Below the pieces are notes generated by a model, which had not been told where the DNA came from, did not search any database, and was given only the letters and a program-made list of their open reading frames with translations. Shown here piece after piece: positions 1 through 7,949 of a stretch of DNA of 64,000 nt. Position 1 is the first letter of the stretch. Each line of letters starts with the position of its first letter. The translations under genes and the position numbers were made by a program. The stretch is taken from assembly GCF_017313085.1 (NCBI RefSeq), contig NZ_JAFLNF010000009.1:124001-188000 (forward strand). Direction: 5' to 3'. Source of the DNA: Roseibium limicola. GTDB taxonomy: Bacteria > Pseudomonadota > Alphaproteobacteria > Rhizobiales > Stappiaceae.

Positions 1-358
1 GGTTGCACTCTTCGCGCAGGGCCTGCACCGCTGCCCGCATGGTCTTTGGATAGGCGTGAACGGTCATGAAGGTGACGCCCATCTTGGCGACATTCTTGAC
101 CGCCCGCAAAATCGTATTGTCGATGTCGTGCAACTTCACATCGAGGAAGATTTTGTGTCCGCTGGCCGCCAGATCGCGCGCCAGCTCCAGCCCACCGGCG
201 AACTGCAGTTCCATACCGATCTTGTAGACGCCGATATCGCCTTCCGTCGCGTTTACCAGAGCTTCGGCCTGTTGCGCGGTTGGCACATCCAGGCCCATAA
301 TCAGGCGATTGCGGGCAGAGGTCGGGGCGAAGCGGTTCAGGGTAGCAGCGGTGGACAT
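1..358 (-). CDS. pyrF: Orotidine 5'-phosphate decarboxylase, N-terminal half (cut by window edge)
   Basis: Catalyses the last step of UMP synthesis, decarboxylation of OMP. About 119 residues are visible, reading leftwards from an ATG at 358, and the gene runs off the left edge. The translation contains NRLIMGLDVP (first barrel strand with the substrate Asp), YKIGMEL, and the catalytic tetrad segment FLDVKLHDI, in the order and spacing of bacterial PyrF. It is divergent from hisB across about 260 bp. The C-terminal half is outside the window, so integrity cannot be judged. Confidence 0.93.
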   Translation of the reverse strand, partial: MSTAATLNRFAPTSARNRLIMGLDVPTAQQAEALVNATEGDIGVYKIGMELQFAGGLELARDLAASGHKIFLDVKLHDIDNTILRAVKNVAKMGVTFMTVHAYPKTMRAAVQALREECN

Positions 359-618
359 CGGGCCTCTCTTTTGCACGCCTGTGAAGCGTTTGCGCGTGTG
401 GGCGCCGAAGCGCAGAAATCTGGCGCCGGGCGGGGTCTTTCAGGAGTTCGGAATTGGGGTTTTCATACCATCGAGAAGCGCCTCAATCCAGCTTGAATTC
501 GCTGGCTTGAGCCAAACTCAAACAAGACAACGGCTTATAAGTGTTTCAATGCCATCATTCGCCTGCTAAAACGGCGCCGTTTCGTCGGGCACCTCCGGCA
601 GCCAAGGAAGGATGAGAG
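359..618. promoter_or_regulatory. pyrF/hisB divergent intergenic region
   Basis: This is a 260-bp gap between divergent starts that must carry both promoters. A TATAAG hexamer at 536-541, 78 bp before hisB, is the best -10 candidate for the his operon, but the nearest TTGAGC (507-512) is 23 bp away, which is too far for a standard sigma-70 pair. No attenuator-like run of His codons and no strong terminator hairpin was seen. AAGGAAGG at 606-613 is the hisB ribosome-binding site. Confidence 0.35.
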
Positions 619-1212
619 ATGCGCACAGCGAAGATCTCGCGCGACACCAAGGAAACCCGCATTTCCGCTGAGATCAATCTGGATGGCACGGGCGCTTATG
701 ATGTAGCGACCGGGGTCGGCTTTTTCGATCATATGCTGGAACAGCTGGCGCGACATTCGCTGATCGACATCACCGTGCGCGCTGAAGGCGACACTCACAT
801 CGATTTCCACCATACCGTGGAAGACACTGGCATTGCCATCGGACAGGCCATCCGCGAGGCGCTGGGCGACATGGCCGGCATAACCCGCTATGGTGACACG
901 CATCTTGCCATGGACGAGGCCCTGACCCGCTGCGCGCTGGACGTCTCCGGCCGTCCGTTCCTGGTCTGGGACGTGACGTTCGACCGCGACAAGGTGGGGG
1001 ATTTCGATACGGAGCTGTTTGAGGAGTTCTTCCGCGCGTTCGCCATGAACGCCGGCATCACGCTGCATATCGCCAATATCTACGGGTCTAACAATCACCA
1101 CATCGCCGAGACCTGTTTCAAGGCTGTGGCGCGGACTCTGCGCAAGGCAGTTGAAATCGATCCGCGTCAGGCAGATCGTCTTCCGACGACCAAAGGCAAG
1201 CTTGGCGGCTAA
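619..1212 (+). CDS. hisB: Imidazoleglycerol-phosphate dehydratase
   Basis: Mn-dependent dehydration of IGP to imidazole-acetol phosphate (histidine pathway), cytoplasmic. The 197 residues match the monofunctional IGPD length; there is no HisB phosphatase domain. Metal-binding histidine motifs are clear: [28 protein letters not shown] and the second-half mirror [12 protein letters not shown]. The ATG at 619 has AAGGAAGG just upstream. It is first in the plus-strand his operon, 11 bp before the DUF2628 gene. Confidence 0.97.
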   Translation: MRTAKISRDTKETRISAEINLDGTGAYDVATGVGFFDHMLEQLARHSLIDITVRAEGDTHIDFHHTVEDTGIAIGQAIREALGDMAGITRYGDTHLAMDEALTRCALDVSGRPFLVWDVTFDRDKVGDFDTELFEEFFRAFAMNAGITLHIANIYGSNNHHIAETCFKAVARTLRKAVEIDPRQADRLPTTKGKLGG

Positions 1213-1223
1213 GGACGACAGAC

Positions 1224-1730
1224 ATGACCAGTTTCTATGTAATGGGACCGGCGGATCTGCAGGATCCGGTGTCCAGCCCGCGTGAAGCGGACCGGCTCGT
1301 GTTCATCCCCGAAAAATTCTCCTGGGGGGCATTCGTGCTCTCCATTCTGTGGCTGATCTGGCACCGCATGTGGTTGGTGTTGCTGGGGTTCCTGACCGTC
1401 TCCATCGCCGTTCAGGGGGCCGCAAACTTCGCGGGCGGTCCTGCGCCGTTTTTCGCCGGCTGGGCGGTTGCCTTTTTGCTGGCGCTGGAGGCCAACGGAT
1501 TGCGCCGCTGGACCCTGCAGCAGGCCGATTGGCGTACGCTGGGTCTGGTCACTGCAGCTGATGAAACCGAGGCCGAATTGCGCTATTTTGCCAAGTTGCA
1601 GGCACAAGCCGACGGACGGGTGGAAAAGGACCATCCGCCAGCACCGATTGAGCGCCGCTCCAGCATCATTCCGCGCGTCGGCACCGAGCGTGTTGCCGGT
1701 CTGACCCTCAGCCCGGAGGCAGGCCGATGA
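1224..1730 (+). CDS. DUF2628-type small membrane protein inside the his operon
   Basis: The 168-residue protein has the segment [20 protein letters not shown] typical of DUF2628 proteins, followed by two or three hydrophobic stretches (about residues 32-90) and a polar C-terminal tail that ends [17 protein letters not shown]. Function is unknown. Its stop overlaps the hisH start (ATGA at 1727-1730), so the two are probably translationally coupled. This gene is commonly found between hisB and hisH in rhizobia and relatives (recalled, not checked). It has no catalytic motif and is not a recognised histidine enzyme. Confidence 0.8.
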   Translation: MTSFYVMGPADLQDPVSSPREADRLVFIPEKFSWGAFVLSILWLIWHRMWLVLLGFLTVSIAVQGAANFAGGPAPFFAGWAVAFLLALEANGLRRWTLQQADWRTLGLVTAADETEAELRYFAKLQAQADGRVEKDHPPAPIERRSSIIPRVGTERVAGLTLSPEAGR

Positions 1731-2380
1731 GCGTTGCAATCGTTGATTACGGAGCCGGCAATCTGCATTCGGCGGCAAAGGCTTTCGAGCGCGCCGCCCG
1801 CGATCATGCCAAGACGCCGGATGTGTTTGTCACCAGTGATGCGGACCGGGTGGCCAAGGCCGACCGTATCGTCCTGCCGGGCGTTGGCGCCTATGCGGAC
1901 TGCAAGCGCGGGCTGGCTGCGGTCGACGGCATGATCGAGGTGCTGAACGAGCAGGTTGGCAAGAACGCCAAGCCATTCCTCGGCATTTGCGTCGGCATGC
2001 AGCTGATGGCCAGCCGTGGACTTGAATTCGAGACCATCGAAGGCCTCGACTGGATCGCCGGTGATGTCACTGCGATGGTGCCGAGCGAGCCGGAGCTGAA
2101 GATCCCGCATATGGGCTGGAACACCATCCAGGTGCGCGACAGCGGGCACGCAGTGCTGAAGGGCCTTGCGACCGGCGACGACGGTCTTCACGCCTATTTC
2201 GTCCATTCCTACCACTTCGCCACGGCGCGTGAGCAGGACCGGCTGGCGACCTTCGACTATGCCGGAACCTTCACGGCCATCGTGGCCAAGGACAACATGA
2301 TCGGAACCCAGTTCCACCCGGAAAAGAGCCAGCGGCTCGGTCTCGGCCTGATTTCGAATTTCCTGGACTGGGCGCCTTGA
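1727..2380 (+). CDS. hisH: Imidazole glycerol phosphate synthase, glutaminase subunit
   Basis: Class I glutamine amidotransferase that supplies ammonia to HisF. The 217 residues show the start [13 protein letters not shown], the oxyanion strand PGVGAY, the nucleophile in FLGICVGMQ (Cys88) and the His-Glu pair of TQFHPEKSQ near the C-terminus, so the triad is intact. It starts inside the DUF2628 stop codon and is followed 22 bp later by hisA. Confidence 0.97.
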   Translation: MSVAIVDYGAGNLHSAAKAFERAARDHAKTPDVFVTSDADRVAKADRIVLPGVGAYADCKRGLAAVDGMIEVLNEQVGKNAKPFLGICVGMQLMASRGLEFETIEGLDWIAGDVTAMVPSEPELKIPHMGWNTIQVRDSGHAVLKGLATGDDGLHAYFVHSYHFATAREQDRLATFDYAGTFTAIVAKDNMIGTQFHPEKSQRLGLGLISNFLDWAP

Positions 2381-2402
2381 GGCGCCTCAAAGTGAGCGAC
2401 AG

Positions 2403-3143
2403 ATGATCCTCTTTCCCGCAATCGACCTGAAGGATGGTCAATGTGTGCGCCTCAAGCTGGGCGACATGGACCAGGCCACGGTCTTCAACGATAACCCCGG
2501 CGCTCAGGCGAAAGCCTTTGAGGACCAGGGGTTTGAATGGCTGCATGTGGTCGATCTCAACGGCGCCTTTGCCGGTGAAAGCGTCAATGGCGAAGCGGTC
2601 GACAGCATCCTGGCGTCGACCGGAAATCCCGTGCAGCTCGGCGGCGGCATCCGCACCCTGAAGCATATTGAAGCCTGGCTGGAAAAGGGCATTTCCCGCG
2701 TCATTCTCGGCACCGTTGCCGTCCGGGATCCGGAGCTGGTCAAACAGGCCTGCAAGGCATTTCCCGGCAAGGTAGCCGTCGGTATCGACGCCAAGGGCGG
2801 TTATGTCGCCGTTGAAGGCTGGGCGGAAACCTCAGAACTGACCGCCGTTGACCTGGCAAGACAGTTCGAAGATGCCGGTGTGGCTGCCATCATCTACACC
2901 GACATTGACCGCGATGGCATCCTGAAGGGCCTGAACATTCCTTCAACACTGGAACTGGGCCGCGCCGTCTCCATTCCGGTGATCGCCTCTGGTGGTCTTG
3001 CCTCCATCGACGATATTCACCGCCTTCTGGAGCCGGATTGCGACATTCTGGAAGGTGCGATTTCTGGCCGCGCGCTTTATGATGGCCGTCTCGACCCGAA
3101 AGAAGCCATGGACCTGATCCGGGCCAAGCGGAGTGCTTCATGA
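2403..3143 (+). CDS. hisA: ProFAR isomerase (phosphoribosylformimino-AICAR ribotide isomerase)
   Basis: A (beta/alpha)8-barrel enzyme that performs the Amadori rearrangement preceding the HisHF reaction. The 246 residues begin [17 protein letters not shown] with the catalytic Asp8; the second catalytic Asp lies in VGIDAKGG (Asp129). Both phosphate-binding loops (LGGGIRT and IASGGLAS) are present. The stop codon overlaps, as ATGA at 3140-3143, a short ORF that copies the hisF start rather than hisF itself. Confidence 0.97.
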   Translation: MILFPAIDLKDGQCVRLKLGDMDQATVFNDNPGAQAKAFEDQGFEWLHVVDLNGAFAGESVNGEAVDSILASTGNPVQLGGGIRTLKHIEAWLEKGISRVILGTVAVRDPELVKQACKAFPGKVAVGIDAKGGYVAVEGWAETSELTAVDLARQFEDAGVAAIIYTDIDRDGILKGLNIPSTLELGRAVSIPVIASGGLASIDDIHRLLEPDCDILEGAISGRALYDGRLDPKEAMDLIRAKRSAS

Positions 3144-3274
3144 CCCTGAAAGCCCGTGTGATCCCCTGCCTTGGCGTTAAAGACGGACTGCCCGTCCACC
3201 CGCAGCGGCTTTGCCGTGAGGCTGGACAAACACAGGGTTTCGGCGCGACCCCGGTGGGAGCAATCGAATGCTGA
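3140..3274 (+). pseudogene. Truncated duplicate of the hisF 5' end, forming a 44-codon ORF that bridges hisA and hisF
   Basis: An ATG overlapping the hisA stop opens [16 protein letters not shown], nearly identical to the real HisF start 125 bp downstream ([15 protein letters not shown]). Over the 42 nt from 3146 versus 3271, 39 match; two of the three differences are silent and the third turns the catalytic Asp into Gly. After about 16 codons the similarity ends and the frame reads unrelated sequence until a TGA at 3272-3274, four bases beyond the hisF ATG. The ORF therefore overlaps a gene at each end, and ribosomes could pass from hisA to hisF through it. It cannot encode a working barrel. 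Whether it is translated is unknown. Confidence 0.8.
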
Positions 3275-4050
3275 AAGCCCGCGTGATCCCCTGCCTTGAC
3301 GTCAAAGACGGACGCGTCGTCAAAGGCGTGAACTTTGTCGATCTGGTCGATGCCGGCGATCCGGTGGAGGCTGCCAAGGCCTATGATGCCGCTGGCGCCG
3401 ACGAATTGTGTTTCCTCGACATCACCGCCAGTCACGAAGGCCGCGACACGATTTATGACGTCGTCAGCCGGACGGCAGAAGCCTGCTTCATGCCGGTGAC
3501 GGTCGGCGGCGGCGTGCGGGCGGTGGAAGATATCCGCAAGCTGCTGATTGCCGGCGCCGATAAGGTTTCGATCAACACGGCCGCCGTCAAGAACCCGGAT
3601 TTCATCCGCGAGGCAGCCGAGAAATTCGGGTCCCAGTGCATTGTCGTGTCGATTGACGCTAAGCAAGTCAATGCGCCGGGGGATCCGGACAAGTTCGAGA
3701 TCTTTACCCACGGCGGGCGCACCCCAACGGGCATCGACGCGGTCGAGTTTGCGAAAAAGGCCGTGGCGCTGGGCGCCGGCGAGCTGCTGGTGACCTCGAT
3801 GGACCGGGATGGGACCAAGTCCGGCTACAACATCGCCCTCACCCGGGCGATTGCCGATGCGGTTCCGGTGCCCGTCATTGCCTCAGGCGGTGTCGGCAAT
3901 CTGACCCATATGGTGGAAGGCATCCGCGACGGCCACGCGACAGCGGTTCTTGCAGCCTCGATCTTTCACTTTGGCGAATATACCATTCACGAAGCCAAGG
4001 CTCACATGCAGGATGCGGGCATCGCCATGCGTATGGACGACACGATCTGA
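3268..4050 (+). CDS. hisF: Imidazole glycerol phosphate synthase, cyclase subunit
   Basis: Joins ammonia from HisH to PRFAR, giving IGP and AICAR. The 260 residues include both catalytic aspartates at canonical positions: Asp11 (IPCLDVKDG) and Asp130 (VVSIDAKQ). Phosphate loops VGGGVRA and IASGGVGN are intact. The ATG at 3268 lies within the end of the duplicate ORF; GGGAG at 3256-3260 can serve as its ribosome-binding site. HisE follows after 56 bp. In related genomes hisF usually overlaps hisA directly; here the duplication has pushed it 125 bp downstream. Confidence 0.97.
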   Translation: MLKARVIPCLDVKDGRVVKGVNFVDLVDAGDPVEAAKAYDAAGADELCFLDITASHEGRDTIYDVVSRTAEACFMPVTVGGGVRAVEDIRKLLIAGADKVSINTAAVKNPDFIREAAEKFGSQCIVVSIDAKQVNAPGDPDKFEIFTHGGRTPTGIDAVEFAKKAVALGAGELLVTSMDRDGTKSGYNIALTRAIADAVPVPVIASGGVGNLTHMVEGIRDGHATAVLAASIFHFGEYTIHEAKAHMQDAGIAMRMDDTI

Positions 4051-4106
4051 CTGGTTCGGACACCTCTTCGAACGGGCGCGCCTGCGCCGCTACGGAAGCT
4101 AGACCA

Positions 4107-4430
4107 ATGACCCATTTTACTCTGTCTGATCTGGACGCCATTATCGCTCAGCGTGCGGAAAGTCAGGACGAAATGTCCTACACCCGCAAGCTGATGGGCA
4201 AGGGCGTCGCCAAATGCGCACAGAAGCTGGGCGAAGAAGCGGTGGAGGCAGCCATCGCAGCGGTGCAACACGACAAGCCCGATTTGACGGGTGAAGCTGC
4301 AGATGTGCTTTATCACCTTCTCGTGCTACTCAAAGCGTCTGACGTGCCACTCGACGACGTCATGGCGGAACTTGAGCGGCGAACTGCCCAGACGGGCCTT
4401 GAGGAAAAGGCGTCGCGTCCTCAGGAATAG
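4107..4430 (+). CDS. hisE: Phosphoribosyl-ATP pyrophosphatase
   Basis: Second step of histidine synthesis, hydrolysing PR-ATP to PR-AMP. The 107-residue all-alpha MazG-like protein has [17 protein letters not shown] and [14 protein letters not shown], which carry the Mg-binding EExxE/ExxD-type motif. It is a stand-alone HisE; HisI is not fused and not in this window. It is last of the his genes here, 70 bp before coaA. Confidence 0.95.
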   Translation: MTHFTLSDLDAIIAQRAESQDEMSYTRKLMGKGVAKCAQKLGEEAVEAAIAAVQHDKPDLTGEAADVLYHLLVLLKASDVPLDDVMAELERRTAQTGLEEKASRPQE

Positions 4431-4500
4431 GACCAGCGCCGGATGGCCTTTGGGCTGATTGCCACTTTGGCCCGAGACCACTTTGGGACGACAAGAGACG

Positions 4501-5466
4501 ATGGATCAGGCTGTGACCCTGAAACCGGAAATGGACCTCTCACCGTATCGGGTGTTTACCGAGCGGGAGTGGGCCCGCCTGCGCAAGAGCACCCCGATGA
4601 CCCTGGCCTCGCAAGAGGTCGAAGAGCTGCGTGGTCTGAACGATCCGATGTCGATGGGCCAGGTGGAGAAGATCTACCTGCCGCTGTCGCGGCTTCTGGC
4701 CTATTACGCCGAAGCGACAGTCGGCCTGCATCAGGCGTCGCAGAATTTCCTTGGCATCAAGGACGGCAAGACCCCGTTCATCATCGGTGTTGCCGGTTCC
4801 GTTGCGGTGGGAAAATCGACCACCTCTCGCCTTCTGAAGGCACTATTGGCCCGCTGGCCGGCCAGTCCCAAGGTTGATCTGGTGACGACGGATGGTTTTC
4901 TCTATCCGAATGCGGTGCTGGAATCCCAGGGGATCATGCACCGCAAGGGTTTTCCGGAAAGCTTTGACCGGGCCAAGCTGCTGAAATTCCTGTCTGATAT
5001 CAAGGCCGGTCGCCGCAACGTCCGGGCCCCGATCTATTCCCACTTTTACTACGACAACATGCCCGGCCATTCGGTCACCGTCGACAAGCCGGATATCCTG
5101 ATTGTCGAGGGGCTGAACGTGCTGCAGACCCGCGAGCTGCCCAAGGATGGCCGCGCGGTGCCGTTTGTCTCTGATTTCTTTGATTTTTCAATCTATATCG
5201 ATGCGACGGAAGAGCAGCTGTTGAGCTGGTATGTCGACCGCTTCATGCGTCTGCGTGAGACGGCCTTCCGCGATCCGGGCTCGTATTTCCATAAATACTC
5301 GCGGATCGATGATCGCGAAGCGCTGGAAACCGCCAACCGGATCTGGAACGAGATCAACCTGGTGAACCTTCGGGAAAATATCCTGCCGACGCGCCCACGC
5401 GCCGATCTGATCCTGACCAAGAACGACGCTCACCGGATCGCCAAGGTCGCCCTGCGCCGGATTTGA
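4501..5466 (+). CDS. coaA: Type I pantothenate kinase
   Basis: Phosphorylates pantothenate, the first committed step of coenzyme A synthesis. The P-loop [12 protein letters not shown] lies at about residues 96-107, followed by [12 protein letters not shown] and [10 protein letters not shown], all type I hallmarks. The ATG at 4501 gives 321 residues beginning [20 protein letters not shown]; an in-frame upstream start at 4459 would add 14 residues not expected in the family. It is cotranscribed with his genes by position; the same arrangement is common in rhizobia (recalled). Confidence 0.93.
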   Translation: MDQAVTLKPEMDLSPYRVFTEREWARLRKSTPMTLASQEVEELRGLNDPMSMGQVEKIYLPLSRLLAYYAEATVGLHQASQNFLGIKDGKTPFIIGVAGSVAVGKSTTSRLLKALLARWPASPKVDLVTTDGFLYPNAVLESQGIMHRKGFPESFDRAKLLKFLSDIKAGRRNVRAPIYSHFYYDNMPGHSVTVDKPDILIVEGLNVLQTRELPKDGRAVPFVSDFFDFSIYIDATEEQLLSWYVDRFMRLRETAFRDPGSYFHKYSRIDDREALETANRIWNEINLVNLRENILPTRPRADLILTKNDAHRIAKVALRRI

Positions 5467-5483
5467 TATCACTTGAACCGATC

Positions 5484-5515
5484 AAAGAAAAAGCCCCGCC
5501 GAAAGGCGAGGCTTG
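5484..5515 (-). terminator. Intrinsic terminator between convergent coaA and the beta-family-like gene
   Basis: A hairpin with arms AGCCCCGCC / GGCGAGGCT around a GAAA loop (5492-5512) is followed on the minus strand by a run TTTTTCTTT. It is best placed to stop leftward transcription of the 5639-7841 operon; on the plus strand it lacks a good U-run but may still help end coaA mRNA. Confidence 0.7.
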
Positions 5516-5638
5516 ATGTCGTTTGTAGCGTGTAAGCACGGATAGTAAACGATTAAAAGTCCTGTCTGCCATTTTCAGCCTTGAGAAGGCGTTTGTTGGA
5601 CTTTCCGATGTGTCGTTGAAGTGCATTTGAATTATTTA

Positions 5639-6730
5639 CTAAAACGCGTCATCACTCCATTCTTCATCGAGAGCGTCTGGCGGTGGGAGGTGCCCGTAGT
5701 AGGCCTGCCGGTGTAAGTGGATGTTGATACGAGCCGAATACATCTTAGGCATTGTGTCTATTGCAAAGGCTTGGCCGGCTGCGGTTGCCTCTATGAGTTG
5801 CTCGCCCCAAATGCCGAGATTTCCGGCCCATTGGGGACTGCTCGTAATTCTCTGCGCGGCTTCTTGAAAAGAAATTGGATCGGCTTTGTTCCGAGCAATG
5901 ACCCAAGAGCGATCAGTGGGATAGTCAATCCGATACTTTGGTTGGCTTGAATGGCCGTAGCTTCTCGGCCTAGTCGTGCCCCAGTCGCCGTAGATTATCT
6001 TCGGATGGTTCGTGGCCTGTTGCACCTGAGCAAGCAGATTCCGGTTCGTAAAGTTGCAAACATCAGTTCCGTCAAAGACAGTGAAGTCTTTTGGAAATGA
6101 AGTGCATGAAATAGCAATCGGCACTTCAAGCGGTATCGTGGAGAAAAAGTTGTTTGTGTATCCAATCGCGAGTGCCGCCATTTGTAATGGATCCGGCACC
6201 CATCCAAATTCGAACACCACGGCGTAGTCATTCGCACCTTCTGCAGCAAGCTCCACCACTAAGGCGGGCATCCATTGTGGTATGCCCGAACCGATGCCCT
6301 CTGCAAGGTTCATCCGCAGACAAAAAGTACGGTCGTTCTCTCTAGCCCAGTTAATCTGTTCGCGCGCACTTTCAATTGTGCGCTCTGCCATTAGTAGACA
6401 TGGGTTGGCTTTTGGGTATTCGAGAAGGAGCTGCCACCATGCATCAAGGTCAGCTGGTTTCTCAGCGAGCCGTGCCCAAAGCTCCTTCGCCTCGTTTGGC
6501 TTGTCATTCATCCGGTAGTAGGTGTCTACGTCGATGAAGTAAGGTCGGGATGGGTAGGCTTCTTCAAATTTGTCCAGCGCACGGGTCAACGGTGTGGTTG
6601 AAAGCCAAGGGGCCAATAGGACGAGGGGCGTCAATCTGTCTTTCGTGCTGCCAGGAAGTTCTTTTAACCCACTCAGCTCAGCGGGGCGGACGCCTAGCGT
6701 GACCAAATATTCCTGAACATCCATTGCCAT
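5639..6730 (-). CDS. Beta-family-like phage/accessory protein (function unknown)
   Basis: The 363-residue protein resembles the phage T4-type beta family (the NCBI name; Pfam Beta_protein as recalled). Its N-terminal half carries the family signature of a PL-leader strand (DRLTPLVLLAPW) followed by RPYFIDVDTYYRMND, then alternating hydrophobic strands like a TIM-barrel-type fold (LRMNLAEG, YAVVFEFGWV, IPIAISCTSFP). It is soluble, with no signal peptide or TM. The start at 6730 has GAGGAAG 6 nt upstream; ATG at 6724 is an alternative. It is the last gene of a three-gene minus-strand operon, 10 bp after the ImmA-like gene. GC is clearly lower than in neighbouring genes. The molecular activity of this family is not established. 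Confidence 0.6.
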   Translation of the reverse strand: MAMDVQEYLVTLGVRPAELSGLKELPGSTKDRLTPLVLLAPWLSTTPLTRALDKFEEAYPSRPYFIDVDTYYRMNDKPNEAKELWARLAEKPADLDAWWQLLLEYPKANPCLLMAERTIESAREQINWARENDRTFCLRMNLAEGIGSGIPQWMPALVVELAAEGANDYAVVFEFGWVPDPLQMAALAIGYTNNFFSTIPLEVPIAISCTSFPKDFTVFDGTDVCNFTNRNLLAQVQQATNHPKIIYGDWGTTRPRSYGHSSQPKYRIDYPTDRSWVIARNKADPISFQEAAQRITSSPQWAGNLGIWGEQLIEATAAGQAFAIDTMPKMYSARINIHLHRQAYYGHLPPPDALDEEWSDDAF

Positions 6731-6740
6731 TCCCGCTTCC

Positions 6741-7307
6741 TCAGGTCATCTGCAACTTGATTTCCATCGCCGTAGTGGAAACTCCAAAGCGACGGGCAAG
6801 ATCTTCAATGACTTCACTGGTCGCAGGCCCGGAATACTCCTCTGCTGCTGCAGTCAGCTCGGCAGAGGGGATCACTAGGTCCGAGGCGAGTCTGTTGGCC
6901 TCATACTCTATGTTCTCGGGTTGCCCCGAACGCAGCAACACGTTCTCAGACCAGCCACCATCGGCAATGATCCGTTCTTTGTGCAGCAGAAAGTGAGCCA
7001 GTTCATGCGCTAGCGTGAAGCGTTGACGGTATTTTGCCTCGTGGCGATTGATGCGGATAACAAACTCGCCATCTTCTTGGCCAATTTGGCCTGAGGTGCC
7101 TCGTGGAAGAGTAGAGAGCAAAACTTTTACTCCCAACCGCTTGGCGATCGCTCCTAGTTTGACTGGGTGTTCCGAAAGATATTCGTCAAGAGCCTTTCGT
7201 GTCTCGGGGGGGAGGTTTCTGTACTCCCGAGAAGGTTGTTTGACCTCCCAGGCGTTTGACGATGCCACGAGTTGCGTGTTCCCTTTCATGACTTTTTCAT
7301 CCTGCAT
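6741..7307 (-). CDS. ImmA/IrrE-family zinc metallopeptidase
   Basis: The 188-residue protein has the zinc motif FTLAHELAHFLLH (His101-Glu102-x2-His105) and the downstream IEYEANRLASDLVIP, which supplies the presumptive third ligand. It is the classic ImmA/IrrE arrangement. Known members cleave repressors or antitoxins of mobile elements and phages, or regulate the DNA-damage response. There is no fused or adjacent helix-turn-helix repressor here, which is unusual because most ImmA-like genes sit beside an Xre partner. The start is 3 bp after the upstream stop; an internal ATG at 7289 is possible. Lower GC than the flanks suggests horizontal acquisition. Confidence 0.85.
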   Translation of the reverse strand: MQDEKVMKGNTQLVASSNAWEVKQPSREYRNLPPETRKALDEYLSEHPVKLGAIAKRLGVKVLLSTLPRGTSGQIGQEDGEFVIRINRHEAKYRQRFTLAHELAHFLLHKERIIADGGWSENVLLRSGQPENIEYEANRLASDLVIPSAELTAAAEEYSGPATSEVIEDLARRFGVSTTAMEIKLQMT

Positions 7308-7310
7308 TTA

Positions 7311-7841
7311 TCATTCTTGATCGCCGCCCTCGACTACATCCTCAGGATCCATCACAGGGCCGCCAGAATAAAGCCTTTCCATGATCCTTCCCACGGCTGC
7401 ATCAAGGGCGCCTGTTCGGGCGAGTGCGGTCAAAATTTCTTCGCGATGTTCGTTATCTGCAAGCGCGACTTTAATCGCAACTGGCAATATGTCTCTGACT
7501 TTCCTATCAACTTTGGGGTCGAGATCATTCGTCATTGTTTCATTGATTTTTTCTGCTGCTGCGGCCTTCGCATCTCTGGCGGCCTCGTCCTTGATCTCAC
7601 GCAGGGTTTTCAGTGCCACCAAACCAATAACCAATGCACCTACTGTTACTGCGAGACCAATAGCACCAAGGAAAATTGTCGCAACAGTAAGTAATAAGTC
7701 CACATAGTCAGCGCGTGACGGATCAAGGTGGGTGGTTTGTCCCTGACTAGACATTCCCCATCCGAACCAGAATATAATAGCCCCTACGGCGGAAAACCCA
7801 CCAACAATTGCGCCAAGTAAAGTTGCTCCGATTTTTCCCAT
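7311..7841 (-). CDS. Two-TM membrane protein with cytoplasmic helical tail, first gene of the accessory operon
   Basis: The 176-residue protein has a glycine-rich TM helix at about residues 4-28 and a second long hydrophobic helix at about 47-78. A charged, alanine-rich segment likely to form a coiled coil follows (80-105), then an acidic helical C-terminus ending PEDVVEGGDQE. I recognise no family. Its layout (paired TM helices plus coiled coil) is like membrane anchors or effectors found with many accessory systems, but no enzymatic domain is visible. Its stop is 3 bp before the ImmA-like start, so it is very probably in the same transcript. Confidence 0.6.
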   Translation of the reverse strand: MGKIGATLLGAIVGGFSAVGAIIFWFGWGMSSQGQTTHLDPSRADYVDLLLTVATIFLGAIGLAVTVGALVIGLVALKTLREIKDEAARDAKAAAAEKINETMTNDLDPKVDRKVRDILPVAIKVALADNEHREEILTALARTGALDAAVGRIMERLYSGGPVMDPEDVVEGGDQE

Positions 7842-7949
7842 TTCTCAAAGCCACGCTTATGAAAAAACTCAAAACCCATCAGAATTAGAACGTTTGAAGA
7901 ATAACATAAAGCCAGCGTCAAATGCGGATTTAAAGGTAGTTTTACATTT
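7842..7949 (-). promoter_or_regulatory. AT-rich leader of the accessory operon
   Basis: These 108 bp, the most AT-rich stretch nearby, separate the accessory operon from the stop of the VHL/MliC gene. On the minus strand TTGACG at about 7917-7922 could be a -35 element, but the hexamer 17 bp downstream (TTCAAA) is a poor -10. The operon promoter probably lies here; I cannot fix it exactly. Confidence 0.3.

Noticed and set aside
4459..4500. Upstream in-frame start for coaA
   Set aside because: The added 14 residues are not family-like and no ribosome-binding site precedes 4459; 4501 is preferred, although not proven.
5467..7949. tRNA- or integrase-mediated island ends around the accessory operon
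   Set aside because: No tRNA gene, integrase or matching direct repeats were seen on either side; transfer is suggested only by composition and gene type.
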